DNA of 64,000 nucleotides from Variovorax sp. Root318D1 (GCF_001424835.1 NZ_LMCQ01000022.1:195173-259172), one strand, 5' to 3'. Positions 48,152 to 57,541 are shown, counted from the stretch's first letter. Notes: generated by a model from the sequence alone, not told the origin. Numbers and translations are program-made.

Positions 48152-49542
48152 GGCCCGAGTGCGGTGAGCCCGCTCATGTCCGCCAGCAGGCGGTTGGCCG
48201 AGGGCGGCGCGAGTTGGCCCGCCGGATCGGTGATCTGCATGCGCTGCAGCCAGGCCTCGAATTCGGGTGCGCGCTTCAGGCCCAGCGTCTGCCGCAGGAA
48301 CAGCGCGTCGTGGAACGAGGTGCTCTGGTAGTTGAGCATCACGTCGTCGGCGCCCGGAACGCCCATGATGAAGTTGATGCCCGCGGTGCCGAGCAGCACG
48401 AGCAGGTTGTCCATGTCGTCTTGGTCGGCTTCGGCATGGTTGGTGTAGCAGATGTCGCAACCGAGGGGCAGGCCCAGCAGCTTGCCGCAGCAGTGGTCCT
48501 CGAGCCCAGCGCGGATGATCTGCTTGCCGTCGAAAAGATATTCGGGCCCGATGAAGCCGACTACGGTGTTGATGAGCAGCGGCTTGTAGCGGCGGGCCAG
48601 CGCATAGGCGCGTACCTCGCAGGTCTGCTGGTCGACACCGAAGTTGGCGTTGGCCGACAGCGCGCTACCCTGGCCGGTCTCGAAATACATGACGTTGTTG
48701 CCAACGGTGCCCCGGTTCAGTGCCAGCGCCGCGGCATAGGTCTCGTCGAGCAGCTCGGGCGTGATGCCGAAAGAGAGGTTTGCCTTTTCGGTGCCCGCGA
48801 TCGACTGAAACACCAGGTCGATCGGCGCGCCCGCTTCGGCGAGCTTGAGCGTGTTGGTCACGTGCGTGAGCACGCAGCTTTGCGTGGGAATCTCGAAGCG
48901 CTGGATCACTTCGTCCAGCATGTGCAGCAGCCGGCCCAGCACCTGCATGCTGTCTGACACCGGGTTGAGGCCGATCACCGCGTCGCCCGCGCCATAGAGC
49001 AGCCCGTCGAGCGTGGAGGCCGCCACGCCGCGCAGATCGTCGGTCGGGTGGTTGGGCTGCAGGCGCACGGCCAAGTGGCCGGGCAGGCCGATGGTGTCGC
49101 GAAACCGCGTGACCACACTGCACTTTTTGGCGACCGACACGAGGTCCTGGTTGCGCATGAGCTTGGACACGGCCGCCACCATTTCGGGTGTAAGGCCAGG
49201 CGCCAGCGCCGTCAGCGTCTCGGTAGTGGCCTGCTCCGAGAGCAGCCAGTTACGGAAGTCGCCCACCGTGAGGTGCGACACCGGCGCAAAAGCCTGTGCG
49301 TCGTGGCTGTCGATGATGAGGCGCGTGATGTTGTCGCTCTCGTAGGGAATCAGCGCTTCGGTCAGGAACTGCTTGAGCGGCGTCTCGGCCAGCACGTGGC
49401 GCGCCGCCATGCGCTGCTGCGCGGTGGCCGCGCCGACGCCCGCCAGGTAGTCGCCCGAACGCGCCGGGCTGGCCACGGCCATGACCTGCTTCAGGTCGTC
49501 GAAAGCGAAAACCTGGCCGGCGATGGTGGTGCGATAGCGCAT
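48148..49542 (-). CDS. eutB: Ethanolamine ammonia-lyase large subunit
   Basis: A 464-aa catalytic subunit, usual length. The active-site barrel shows VRLQPNHPTDD, GDAVIGLNPVSDS, LTHVTNTLKLAEAGAPIDLVFQSIAGTEKANLSFG and CDICYTNHAEADQDDMD. It uses adenosylcobalamin and supplies acetaldehyde; no microcompartment genes are nearby. It follows the eat permease gene and overlaps eutC by 4 bp. The B12-dependent enzyme implies cobalamin supply elsewhere; no B12 riboswitch was seen in the visible leader. Confidence 0.96.
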   Translation of the reverse strand: MRYRTTIAGQVFAFDDLKQVMAVASPARSGDYLAGVGAATAQQRMAARHVLAETPLKQFLTEALIPYESDNITRLIIDSHDAQAFAPVSHLTVGDFRNWLLSEQATTETLTALAPGLTPEMVAAVSKLMRNQDLVSVAKKCSVVTRFRDTIGLPGHLAVRLQPNHPTDDLRGVAASTLDGLLYGAGDAVIGLNPVSDSMQVLGRLLHMLDEVIQRFEIPTQSCVLTHVTNTLKLAEAGAPIDLVFQSIAGTEKANLSFGITPELLDETYAAALALNRGTVGNNVMYFETGQGSALSANANFGVDQQTCEVRAYALARRYKPLLINTVVGFIGPEYLFDGKQIIRAGLEDHCCGKLLGLPLGCDICYTNHAEADQDDMDNLLVLLGTAGINFIMGVPGADDVMLNYQSTSFHDALFLRQTLGLKRAPEFEAWLQRMQITDPAGQLAPPSANRLLADMSGLTALGP

Positions 49543-49549
49543 CTTTCGT

Positions 49550-50971
49550 TCACGCGATGGTGCTCGAAGAAAGCATCTCGTCGGGCGCCGCCGCCTTGCG
49601 TTGTGCCGAGGTCAGCAAGAAATAGCCGTAGGCCGCCGCCATCAGCGCCAGGAACAGCAGCGTGAGCATGGCGTTGAACCACACCATGGCACCGAGGCAG
49701 ACCACGCCCAGCCCGAGCGCAACGGCCGGAAACACCGGATAGAACGGCGCGCGGTAAGTGCGCAGCAAGTCGGGCTCGCTCTTGCGCAGCTTGAAGAGCG
49801 CGGCCATCGAGATCAGGTACATCACGATGGCGCCAAGCACGGCCATGGTCACGATGTTGGCGGTGAGCGTCTGGCCGCCGAACTGCACCCACTCGTCGCT
49901 GAAGATGGCCACCACGCCGATCACGCCGCCGGCCACCAATGCGCGATGCGGTGTGTCGAAGCGCGGGCTCAGGCCGGCAAAGTAGCGCGGCAGGTAGCCC
50001 GCACGCGCCAGCGCGAAGATCTGCCGCGAGTAGCCCATGATGATGCCGTGGAACGACGCAATCAGCCCGAAGAGGCCGATCCACACAAGCATGTGCAGCC
50101 AGCCGCTGTTGTCGCCCACCACCGCCTTCATGGCCTGCGGCAGCGGGTCGTTGATGTTGGCGAGCTTGCGCCAGTCGCCCACGCCGCCCGCGAAGATCAT
50201 CACGCCGAAGGCCAGCACCACCAGCGTGACGATGCCGGTGGTGTAGGCGATGGGAATGGTGCGGTGCGGGTCGCGTGCTTCCTCGGCCGCCATGGCCGCG
50301 CCCTCGATGGCCAGGAAGAACCAGATCGCGAAAGGTATGGACGCGAAGATGCCCGAGATGGCCGCGCCGTTGAGCACGTTGCCGCCGGCCCAACCGTTGG
50401 CGACGAAGTTGGCCATCGACCAGCCCGGCGTGACCACGCCCATGAACACGAACAGCTCGAAGATCGCGAGCACCGTCACGAAGAGTTCGAACGCCGCCGC
50501 AATGCCCACCCCGATCCAGTTGAGCCCGATGAAGATCACGTAGGCACCCAGCGCGAACCACTTCGGGTTGATGCCGGGGAACTGCACGTTGAGGTACGCG
50601 CCGATTGCGAGCGCAATCGCCGGCGGTGCAAATACGAACTCGACCAGCGTCGCAAAGCCCGCCACGAAGCCGCCGGTCGGCCCGAAGGCGCGTCGTGCAT
50701 AGGCGAAAGGGCCACCCGCATGCGGAATGGCGGTGGACAGCTCGGTGAAGCTGAAGATGAAGGTGGTGTACATCGTGGCCACCAGCACCGTGGCGACCAG
50801 GAAGCCGAGCGTGCCGGCCGTGTTCCAGCCGTAGCTCCAACCAAAGTACTCACCCGATATGACCAGGCCCACCGCAATGCCCCAGAGCTGGACCGGGCCG
50901 AGCACTTTCTTCAGGTGACCGGTGCCGGCCGGAGCAGCGATGGCGGCCGGTGTCGCTTCGATGGACTGCAT
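49550..50971 (-). CDS. eat: Ethanolamine permease (APC family)
   Basis: A 473-aa amino acid/polyamine-type transporter with about 12 helices. The start region LKKVLGPVQLWGIAVGLVISGEYFGWSYGWNTAG and YTTFIFSFTELSTAIPHAGGPFAYARRAFG are typical of eat proteins found before eutBC. It imports ethanolamine. ATG 50971 follows AGAGGAAGCCCC; the frame extension to 51034 is rejected because the ribosome-binding site lies inside it. First gene of the ethanolamine operon, 7 bp before eutB. Confidence 0.94.
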   Translation of the reverse strand: MQSIEATPAAIAAPAGTGHLKKVLGPVQLWGIAVGLVISGEYFGWSYGWNTAGTLGFLVATVLVATMYTTFIFSFTELSTAIPHAGGPFAYARRAFGPTGGFVAGFATLVEFVFAPPAIALAIGAYLNVQFPGINPKWFALGAYVIFIGLNWIGVGIAAAFELFVTVLAIFELFVFMGVVTPGWSMANFVANGWAGGNVLNGAAISGIFASIPFAIWFFLAIEGAAMAAEEARDPHRTIPIAYTTGIVTLVVLAFGVMIFAGGVGDWRKLANINDPLPQAMKAVVGDNSGWLHMLVWIGLFGLIASFHGIIMGYSRQIFALARAGYLPRYFAGLSPRFDTPHRALVAGGVIGVVAIFSDEWVQFGGQTLTANIVTMAVLGAIVMYLISMAALFKLRKSEPDLLRTYRAPFYPVFPAVALGLGVVCLGAMVWFNAMLTLLFLALMAAAYGYFLLTSAQRKAAAPDEMLSSSTIA

Positions 50972-51079
50972 GGGGCTTCCTCTCTTTTGGCGGATGTTGA
51001 CAGTGCACATGCAGCAAAGCAAGGGCTGTTCCACCGCTGGCCATAATCATGCTTTCCCCCATTCTTCCGAGGTATTCCA

Positions 51080-51505
51080 GTGAAGTCCTTTTCTTCTTCG
51101 TCGATCTTCTGCGCTGCTTTCTTGTCCGTGTGCGCCGTGTCCACCGCGTGGGCCCAGTCCGCGCCCGTCACCACGCCAAGCGGCCTGGTCTACCAGTCGC
51201 TGAAAGAGGGCACCGGCGCATCGCCCGCGGCGACCGACGTGGTCAAGGTGCACTACCGCGGCACCTTCCCCGACAGCGGTAAGGAATTCGACAGCTCCTA
51301 CAGCCGCGGCGAGCCGACCGAGTTTCCGCTCAACGGCGTGATCCCTTGCTGGACCGAGGGCGTGCAGAAGATGAAGCCGGGCGGCAAGGCCAAGCTGACC
51401 TGCCCGCCGGCCATTGCCTACGGTGCGCGCGGCGCGGGCGGCGTGATTCCGCCGAACGCCACGCTCAACTTCGAAGTCGAGCTGGTGTCCGTCAAGAAGC
51501 GCTGA
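51080..51505 (+). CDS. Periplasmic FKBP-type peptidyl-prolyl isomerase
   Basis: A 141-aa protein. The signal peptide is about 25 residues, ending STAWA-QS. The FKBP domain (about 35-141) has VKVHYRGTFPDSGKEFDSS, FPLNGVIPCWTEGVQKMKPGGKAKLTCPP and IPPNATLNFEVELV, with the usual aromatic and Asp pocket positions. It would catalyse proline isomerisation in the periplasm. GTG 51080 is the start, with CGAGGTATTCCA upstream. It is divergent from eat and convergent with opgD. Confidence 0.92.
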   Translation: MKSFSSSSIFCAAFLSVCAVSTAWAQSAPVTTPSGLVYQSLKEGTGASPAATDVVKVHYRGTFPDSGKEFDSSYSRGEPTEFPLNGVIPCWTEGVQKMKPGGKAKLTCPPAIAYGARGAGGVIPPNATLNFEVELVSVKKR

Positions 51506-51529
51506 TCGCCCAGCGTGTCCGAGTGAAGC

Positions 51530-53128
51530 TCAACCTGGCTGGTACTGGAACAGCCAGGTTTCCGTCAGCGTCTTGTCACCGGTCCTCAGGTAGAGCCGCA
51601 TGTCGATGGGCTCGTTGCCTTCGGGCGTGAAGTCGAACTGCGCGCGCCAGTGGCCGGGCACGCCGTTGGGCACGGCTTCGGCAAAGACGTAGGAGAACTT
51701 GCCGCGCGGCGCGGTCAGCACCAGCTCGGGCTTCACGCCGAAGGGCACGGTGGTGAGCGGTTGCCCGATGAATTCGACCATGAACTTACGCACGCCCGGC
51801 GGACGCGGTTGGCCCGGCTGCCCGCCGCGCCCGATGCGCGTGGCCACGCAGCGCGCGAGCGGCGAGGGAAACGGCTCCTGATCGGTCCAGTGCAGGCGGT
51901 ACTGCAAGCTGTAGCTCGCGCCCGCCTTGGCATCGGCCTTGGGCACCCAGAAGGCCACGATGTTGTCGTGGATCTCGTCGTCGGTCGGAATCTCGATCAG
52001 CTGCACCGAGCCTTCGCCCCAGTCGCCCAGCGGCTCGATCCACAGGCTCGGGCGCTTCTCGTAATTGACGCCGTCCTGGTAGTGGTCGAACGATCGATCG
52101 CGCTGCAGCAGACCGAAGCCGCGCGGCTTCGTGTCGGCGAACGCGGAGGCGCGGGTCTGCATCGGGTTGTTGAGCGGGCGCCAGATGCGCTCGCCCGCGC
52201 CGTTCCAGATGGCGAGGCCGTCGGAGTCGTGCACTTCGGGCCGCCAGTCGATGGCGGTGGGCTTGATGGTTTCCGAATACCAGTACATCGAGGTGAGCGG
52301 CACCAGCCCGAGGCGCGACACGTCGCGGCGCAGGAACAGGCGCGCGTCGATGTCCATGATCACCGCCTTGCCACGCTGCATCACGAACTTGAACACGCCC
52401 GTCACGCTCGGCCCTTCGAGGAGCGCGTAGACCGTCATCGAGGTGGTGTTGGTGGCGGCCGGCGTCTCGAAGTAATAGCGCGTGAAGGTCGGAAACTCCT
52501 CGGGCTTGTCGGGCACCGCCACGTCCAGCGCAAGGCCGCGCGCCGACAGACCGTACTGGTACAGCTCGCCGATGGCGCGGAAGTACGAAGCGCCGAGGAA
52601 CGCGACCCAATCGTTCTTCTTCCAGTCGAGCTTGCCCTGGTCGCCCAGGCGGCTCTCTTGCAGGCGGAAGCCCGCAAAGCCCGCGCCGGGCGGCAGGGCG
52701 CGCGCCGGGCTGTCGGGCGGCATCGAGAAATAAGAAGGGCTGTAGAGCACCTCGCGCGCAAAGGCATCGCCATCGGAATTCTCGAGCACGTGCATGCGCA
52801 CCGGCGTCTGGAAGAAGCGGCCGAGGTGAAAGAAGGTGACGGGAAAGGCGCCGGGGCCATCGCGGAAGAGCGCATTGGCCGGGTCGAACTTGATCTTGCC
52901 GTGGGCGTCGTAGTCGATGCGCTCGAGCACGTCAGGCGCGAGCGGCGCGGCGGCGGCATACGGCTGCGATGCCAGGCGCTTGGCATGCGCCACCAGGCGG
53001 TCGAATGAGAAAGGCGAAGGCTGGCTCAGCTGCAGGCCATTGGCGGCCAACGCTTCTTCAGGCAGTCCAAGGGCGGCGAGTGCGGCGGCGGCACCACCTG
53101 CGGCAAGGAAGGATCGGCGATCAAGCAT
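51530..53128 (-). CDS. opgD: Periplasmic glucan biosynthesis protein, MdoG/OpgD family
   Basis: A 532-aa protein. The N-terminus MLDRRSFLAAGGAAAALAALG is a Tat signal (DRRSFL). The OpgG/OpgD family regions are present: FSFDRLVAHAKRLAS, FFHLGRFFQTPVRMHVLE, PLTSMYWYSETIKPTAIDWRPEVHDSDGL and DYDAHGKIKFDPANALF. It takes part in osmoregulated periplasmic glucan structure. ATG 53128 is chosen; the extension to 53203 lies before the Tat signal. Its last codons form one arm of a 10-bp inverted repeat shared with the convergent FKBP gene. The glucosyltransferase opgH is not in the window. Confidence 0.92.
   Translation of the reverse strand: MLDRRSFLAAGGAAAALAALGLPEEALAANGLQLSQPSPFSFDRLVAHAKRLASQPYAAAAPLAPDVLERIDYDAHGKIKFDPANALFRDGPGAFPVTFFHLGRFFQTPVRMHVLENSDGDAFAREVLYSPSYFSMPPDSPARALPPGAGFAGFRLQESRLGDQGKLDWKKNDWVAFLGASYFRAIGELYQYGLSARGLALDVAVPDKPEEFPTFTRYYFETPAATNTTSMTVYALLEGPSVTGVFKFVMQRGKAVIMDIDARLFLRRDVSRLGLVPLTSMYWYSETIKPTAIDWRPEVHDSDGLAIWNGAGERIWRPLNNPMQTRASAFADTKPRGFGLLQRDRSFDHYQDGVNYEKRPSLWIEPLGDWGEGSVQLIEIPTDDEIHDNIVAFWVPKADAKAGASYSLQYRLHWTDQEPFPSPLARCVATRIGRGGQPGQPRPPGVRKFMVEFIGQPLTTVPFGVKPELVLTAPRGKFSYVFAEAVPNGVPGHWRAQFDFTPEGNEPIDMRLYLRTGDKTLTETWLFQYQPG
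51531..51561. terminator. Hairpin between convergent FKBP and opgD genes
   Basis: AACCTGGCTG (51532-51541) and CAGCCAGGTT (51551-51560) are perfect complements with a 9-nt loop. It lies at the 3' end of opgD coding sequence and 26 nt past the FKBP stop, so it may end transcription from either side. No long T-run follows. Confidence 0.5.
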
Positions 53129-53384
53129 GTGTTTCTTGAGGGTTGCGAGTCTTGGAAATACGTTGGGGAAAAGACGCTGGGGATGCACGGGACGGCGCGG
53201 CATCGTTGACGAGTGCCGGTCGGTTGCTGCCCAAAGAAAACCATCCTAGCGCAGCCTGCGCCAGGATTTCCGCGGCGGGGAGCGCCGAGCATGCCTGGTT
53301 GGCGGGGCGTCTAGCGTCAGCCAACTTGCGCTGCCCAAGCCGGACAAGGCCGGGAGTTGAGCCTTGGGCGGAAAATTTGTGCGT

Positions 53385-54230
53385 TTATGTATCGGCGTTG
53401 TCCGTCGCACTCAGCGCGTAGACGGCATAGACCGACACGCCAAGCAACATCAGGATCAGCGGCGCGAACAAGGTGTAGGGCAGGCCGAAGCCTTCCAGCA
53501 CCCGGTAGGTCGAGTCCAGGCGCAGGCGCGGATGGCCTTGCGTCAACTCGGCGGCCCTGCGCAGCCCCCATCGAAACTCGGCGCCAGTGGGCCGCACCGA
53601 TGGGTGCTGCGCGGCGCGGCCTACTCCAAGCCAGCACATCGCATCGAAGGCCAGCACCGAGCCTGCGGGCGCGCGGTCGTTGAAGGTCGCCAGAACGGCC
53701 TGCACATGCTGCGGCTCGAGGTACATCAGCACGCCTTCGGCGAACAGGAACACCGGTTGCCCGTGACGCTTGCGCGGCAGGTCGAGCTGCTCCCACCAGC
53801 GGGCCGAGGTCAGGTCGAGCGCGCGCACGTCGTGGCGCGTGTTGGTCTCGGGAATCAGCTCGCGGCGCAGCGCGAGCACCTCGGGCAGGTCGGCGTCGGT
53901 CATGCGGCACTTGTCGTCGTCCAGCCATTGAAAGTAATGGCTGAGGCCGCAGCCCATGTTCACCACGCGCGCACCCGGGTGCTGCTTGAGGAACTCCTGA
54001 GCCAGGCTGCGAAAACGCCGCGTGCGGCTCAGGATGCCGTAGATGGTCGTCCGGTCTTCGGGCAGGGCCTGCCCGTCATCGCGGATCTTCTCGAGGATGG
54101 ATGCGGCGTAGGCGTCCCGCACGGCCATGTGCGGAAACATGGCGTCGCCCGACGCGCGCGCGGCCAGGGGTATCCGAAGGGTGGAGGGGACGGCCGACAG
54201 GTTTCGCGCGGGCTTCTTGGTTGTTGTCAT
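53385..54230 (-). CDS. SAM-dependent methyltransferase, leucine carboxyl methyltransferase (LCM) family
   Basis: A 281-aa protein. The SAM-binding motif is ARVVNMGCGLSHYFQWLD, followed by TDADLPEVLALRREL and the post-motif FLFAEGVLMYLEPQHVQAVLA. The C-terminal part ends in a hydrophobic helix, LILMLLGVSVYAVYAL, unusual for the family and perhaps a membrane anchor. The substrate is unknown. ATG 54230 starts MTTTKKPARNLSAVPSTLR; an extension to 54317 is possible. It is 124 bp downstream of mmsA on the same strand. Confidence 0.8.
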   Translation of the reverse strand: MTTTKKPARNLSAVPSTLRIPLAARASGDAMFPHMAVRDAYAASILEKIRDDGQALPEDRTTIYGILSRTRRFRSLAQEFLKQHPGARVVNMGCGLSHYFQWLDDDKCRMTDADLPEVLALRRELIPETNTRHDVRALDLTSARWWEQLDLPRKRHGQPVFLFAEGVLMYLEPQHVQAVLATFNDRAPAGSVLAFDAMCWLGVGRAAQHPSVRPTGAEFRWGLRRAAELTQGHPRLRLDSTYRVLEGFGLPYTLFAPLILMLLGVSVYAVYALSATDNADT

Positions 54231-54322
54231 GGGCGCTGCCGCAGGGTCAATGCGCGAGTCTGGCCGCTCCCCGTGCGGGGGGCAAGTCAGCTTTTCGTTA
54301 ACCCTGGACGCGTCCATGTTCT

Positions 54323-54344
54323 CCGGCGGCGTTCTCGCCGCCGG
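54323..54344 (-). terminator. Strong GC hairpin after mmsA
   Basis: CCGGCGGCG and CGCCGCCGG form a perfect 9-bp stem with a 4-base loop, starting 10 nt past the mmsA stop. There is no T-run, so termination is not certain. Confidence 0.45.
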
Positions 54345-54354
54345 TCATCGCCGC

Positions 54355-55863
54355 CTACTTCGCGGTCGGCATCACGAACTCGGCACCCTTGCCGATGCTC
54401 TCGGGCCAGCGCTGCATGATCGACTTCTGCTTGGTGTAGAAACGCACGCCTTCCTCGCCGTAGGCATGCATGTCGCCGAAGAGCGAGCGCTTCCAACCGC
54501 CGAAGCCGTGCCATGCCATGGGCACCGGGATCGGCACGTTGATGCCGACCATGCCCACCTGGATGCGGCGGCTGAACTCGCGCGCCACGTTGCCGTCGCG
54601 CGTGAAGCAGCTCACGCCGTTGCCGAACTCATGGTCGTTGACCAGGTCGACCGCGTCCTTGAAGTTGGCCACGCGCACGCAGGAGAGCACCGGGCCGAAG
54701 ATCTCTTCCTTGTAGATGCGCATCTCGGGCGTGACGTGGTCGAACAGCGTGCCGCCCATCCAGAAGCCGTCGCCGCAGCCGGCACCGGCCTTGCTGCCGT
54801 CGAACTGGCGGCCATCGACCAGCAGCTTTGCGCCTTCCTTCTCGCCCTGGGCGATGTAGCCCGTGATGCGCTCGTGCGCCGCGCGCGTGACGATCGGGCC
54901 CATCTCGGCCGCAAGGTTCTCGCCGTCGAGTACCTGGAGCGTCTTCGTGCGTTCGACGAGCTTGGGAATGATCTTGTCGGCCACGTCGCCCACCAGCACC
55001 GCCACGCTGATCGCCATGCAGCGCTCGCCGGCCGAGCCGTAACCGGCGCCAATCAGGGCGTCTACCGTCTGGTCGATGTCGGCGTCGGGCATGACCACCA
55101 TGTGGTTCTTCGCGCCGCCGAGCGCCTGCACGCGCTTGCCGTTGCGCGCGCCGGTTTCATAGATGTAGTTGGCAATGGGCGTGGAGCCGACGAAGCTCAC
55201 GGCCTTGACGTCGGGGTGCTCGAGCAGCGCGTCGACCGCAGCCTTGTCGCCCTGAACCACGTTGAACACGCCATCGGGGAGGCCCGCTTCCTTCAGCAGC
55301 TCGGCCATGCGCAGCGACGGAGTCGGGTCGGTCGGGCTGGGCTTGAGAATGAAGGTGTTGCCCGCGGCAATGGCCACCGGGAACATCCACATCGGCACCA
55401 TCACCGGGAAGTTGAACGGCGTGATGCCCGCCACCACGCCGAGCGGCTGGCGCAGCGTCCAGTTGTCGATGCCGGTGGAAACCTGATCGGTGAAATCGCC
55501 CTTGAGCAGCTGCGGAATGCCGCAGGCGAACTCGACGATGTCGATGCCGCGCGAGACCTCGCCCTGCGCGTCGGTGAACACCTTGCCGTGCTCGGCGGTG
55601 ATCATGTGGGCCAGCTCGTCCTTGTGCAGGTTGAGCAACTCCAGGAACTTGAACATGACTCGGGCGCGGCGGATCGGCGGCGTGTCGGCCCACTTGGGGA
55701 ACGCGGCTTGCGCGGCGGCCACGGCGGCATCGACGTCGGCCTGCGAGGCAAGCACCACCTTGCCCGTGACCTTGCCGGTCGCCGGGTTGGTGACGTCTTG
55801 CGTGCGGGTGGAACCGCCGGCGGCGTGCTGGCCGCCGATGAAATGGGCAATCTGCTGAGTCAT
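54355..55863 (-). CDS. mmsA: Methylmalonate-semialdehyde dehydrogenase (CoA-acylating)
   Basis: A 502-aa aldehyde dehydrogenase. NAD motif FVGSTPIANYIYETGARNGKRVQALGGAKNHMVV and the catalytic Cys in GSAGERCMAISVAV are present; PFNFPVMVPMWMFPVAIAAGNTF is the cofactor-binding loop. The length and the GERCMA form match MmsA/IolA. It converts methylmalonate semialdehyde to propionyl-CoA in valine, thymine or inositol breakdown. ATG 55863 is preferred over the TTG at 55875. It is divergent from a LysR gene with a palindrome in the 103-bp gap. Confidence 0.93.
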   Translation of the reverse strand: MTQQIAHFIGGQHAAGGSTRTQDVTNPATGKVTGKVVLASQADVDAAVAAAQAAFPKWADTPPIRRARVMFKFLELLNLHKDELAHMITAEHGKVFTDAQGEVSRGIDIVEFACGIPQLLKGDFTDQVSTGIDNWTLRQPLGVVAGITPFNFPVMVPMWMFPVAIAAGNTFILKPSPTDPTPSLRMAELLKEAGLPDGVFNVVQGDKAAVDALLEHPDVKAVSFVGSTPIANYIYETGARNGKRVQALGGAKNHMVVMPDADIDQTVDALIGAGYGSAGERCMAISVAVLVGDVADKIIPKLVERTKTLQVLDGENLAAEMGPIVTRAAHERITGYIAQGEKEGAKLLVDGRQFDGSKAGAGCGDGFWMGGTLFDHVTPEMRIYKEEIFGPVLSCVRVANFKDAVDLVNDHEFGNGVSCFTRDGNVAREFSRRIQVGMVGINVPIPVPMAWHGFGGWKRSLFGDMHAYGEEGVRFYTKQKSIMQRWPESIGKGAEFVMPTAK

Positions 55864-55939
55864 TGGGTCCGCCAAGAATGAAGTGAGGCGTAGTCTAGAA
55901 AGGTGAAGGGCGCCTGCCTAGACCCGGTGGTTGAACTGT

Positions 55940-55959
55940 TTGTTCGCCATGGTGAACAA
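55940..55959. promoter_or_regulatory. Palindrome in the mmsA-LysR promoter region
   Basis: TTGTTC and GAACAA arms enclose GCCATGGT; only one position pair is mismatched. It is the kind of dyad bound by LysR-type regulators. It overlaps an in-frame ATG at 55949 and lies just before the preferred LysR start at 55967. Confidence 0.6.
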
Positions 55960-55966
55960 TGCGGCC

Positions 55967-56911
55967 ATGGATCTGCAAAAAGCCGAATCTCTCTGGGCCC
56001 ACCTGCACTGGCTGATCGTGCTCGGCCAGCAGGGCAGCTATACCGCCGCCGCGGCGCGCCTGGGCGTGAGCAAGGCCGCCATGAGCCAGCGCATTGCCGA
56101 GCTGGAGCGGGCCGTGGGCGTCACCCTCGTGCGCCGCACCACCCGCAGCATGCGGCTGACTGAGGCCGGGCAGCAGCTGGTCGATCAGACCCGCGACCCC
56201 TTCGAGCAGATCGCCCACAGCTTCCTGCAGGCCCAAGACCATGCCGGCGAACCGCGCGGCCTGATCCGGGTCACCGCGCCGGTCGCGCTGGGGCGGCAGC
56301 AGTTGCTGCCCAGGCTGGCCGACTTTCTGCTGGCGCATCCGTCGATCCGCGTCGAGATGGAGCTTTCCGACCGGCTGAGTTCGCTCGCGACGGAGGGCTT
56401 CGACCTGGCGGTGCGGCACGCGGCATCACCGCCCGACACGCACGTGGCCTGGCGGCTGTGCGACACCAGATCGGTGCTGGTGGCCAGCCGTGCTTACTTG
56501 CGCCGCAAGGGCACGCCGCTGGCGCCGCCCATGCTGGCCGACCACGACTGCCTGCACTATCCGCGCGGGCAGGAAACCAACGTCTGGTCGTTCGAGCGCC
56601 GCACGGGTCGCACGCGCCTTGGCGAGCGGGTCACTGTGCCCATTGCCGGTCCGCTGGCAGCAAACAACAGCGAGGCATTGCGCGATGCGGCTCAGGCCGG
56701 GCTTGGCATCGCGCTGCTGCCCGACTTCAGCGCCCAGTCGGCGCTGCAGGCAGGCAAGCTGGTCGAAGTGCTGCCCGACTGGCAACCGACGGGCGCCTTC
56801 GCGGACCAGATCTACGCCATACGCCCATACTCGCTGCACATTCCGCGCGCGGTGAACCTCTTCGTGAGCCACTTGAGGGACACTCTCAAGGCCGGATTCC
56901 AATTGCCGTAG
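55967..56911 (+). CDS. LysR-family transcriptional regulator (mmsA-linked)
   Basis: A 314-aa LTTR. HTH: LHWLIVLGQQGSYTAAAARLGVSKAAMSQRIAELERAVG; a substrate-binding domain follows. ATG 55967 is preferred because the upstream ATG at 55949 falls within the palindrome. It is divergent from mmsA and followed 56 bp later by an FMN reductase gene. It probably controls one or both neighbours; ligand not known. Confidence 0.87.
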   Translation: MDLQKAESLWAHLHWLIVLGQQGSYTAAAARLGVSKAAMSQRIAELERAVGVTLVRRTTRSMRLTEAGQQLVDQTRDPFEQIAHSFLQAQDHAGEPRGLIRVTAPVALGRQQLLPRLADFLLAHPSIRVEMELSDRLSSLATEGFDLAVRHAASPPDTHVAWRLCDTRSVLVASRAYLRRKGTPLAPPMLADHDCLHYPRGQETNVWSFERRTGRTRLGERVTVPIAGPLAANNSEALRDAAQAGLGIALLPDFSAQSALQAGKLVEVLPDWQPTGAFADQIYAIRPYSLHIPRAVNLFVSHLRDTLKAGFQLP

Positions 56912-56967
56912 CGCCAGGCGCTTGGCTCCACTTCACGCACTCGAACGAATACAGGACAAGGAAAGCA

Positions 56968-57528
56968 ATGAGCACACTCGACATCGTCGGCCTCTGCGGC
57001 AGCCTTCGCAGCGGTTCCATCAACCGCGCGGCACTGAACCTTGCCGGTTCGCTGATGCCTGATTCCATGCGCATGGAGGTCGTCGAATGGCGTGAGGTCC
57101 CGCCGTTCGACGCCGACCTTCTGGCCCACGGTTACCCCGCGCCGGTGCAGGCATTGCGCGAACGGATCCGCCGGGCCGATGGGCTGCTGATTGCCACGCC
57201 CGAATACAACTTCTCGATTCCCGGCGTGTTCAAGAATGTGATCGACTGGGTCAGCCGCGGCGAAGACCAGCCTTTCGCCAACAAGCCCGTGGCTATTCTC
57301 TCGGCCACGCCGGGGCCGCTTGGCGGCGCGCGCGTTCAGTACGACCTGCGCCGCGTGATGCTGTTCGTGAACGCCATGGTGCTCGTCAAGCCCGAGATCT
57401 TCATCGGCGGCGCGGGCGGAAAGTTCGATGCGGAAGGCAACTGCACCGACGAGACCACCCGCAAGTTCGTCGGCGACCAGATGAAGTCGTTCGAGAAGTG
57501 GATCGGCATGGTGAAGCGGATGGCCTGA
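56968..57528 (+). CDS. NADPH-dependent FMN reductase family protein
   Basis: A 186-aa flavodoxin-fold protein. The N-terminal phosphate loop GLCGSLRSGSINRAA (FMN binding) and the ATPEYNFSIPGVFKNVIDW segment are characteristic of this family, which reduces FMN, quinones, azo compounds or chromate. ACAAGGAAAGCA precedes ATG 56968. It lies 56 bp after the LysR gene and is probably cotranscribed. Substrate unknown. Confidence 0.9.
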   Translation: MSTLDIVGLCGSLRSGSINRAALNLAGSLMPDSMRMEVVEWREVPPFDADLLAHGYPAPVQALRERIRRADGLLIATPEYNFSIPGVFKNVIDWVSRGEDQPFANKPVAILSATPGPLGGARVQYDLRRVMLFVNAMVLVKPEIFIGGAGGKFDAEGNCTDETTRKFVGDQMKSFEKWIGMVKRMA

Positions 57529-57541
57529 CCCAGGCTTCGCT

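Noticed and set aside
48148..51079. Adenosylcobalamin riboswitch before the ethanolamine genes
   Set aside because: The leader before eat is too short and shows no B12-box pattern; no support.
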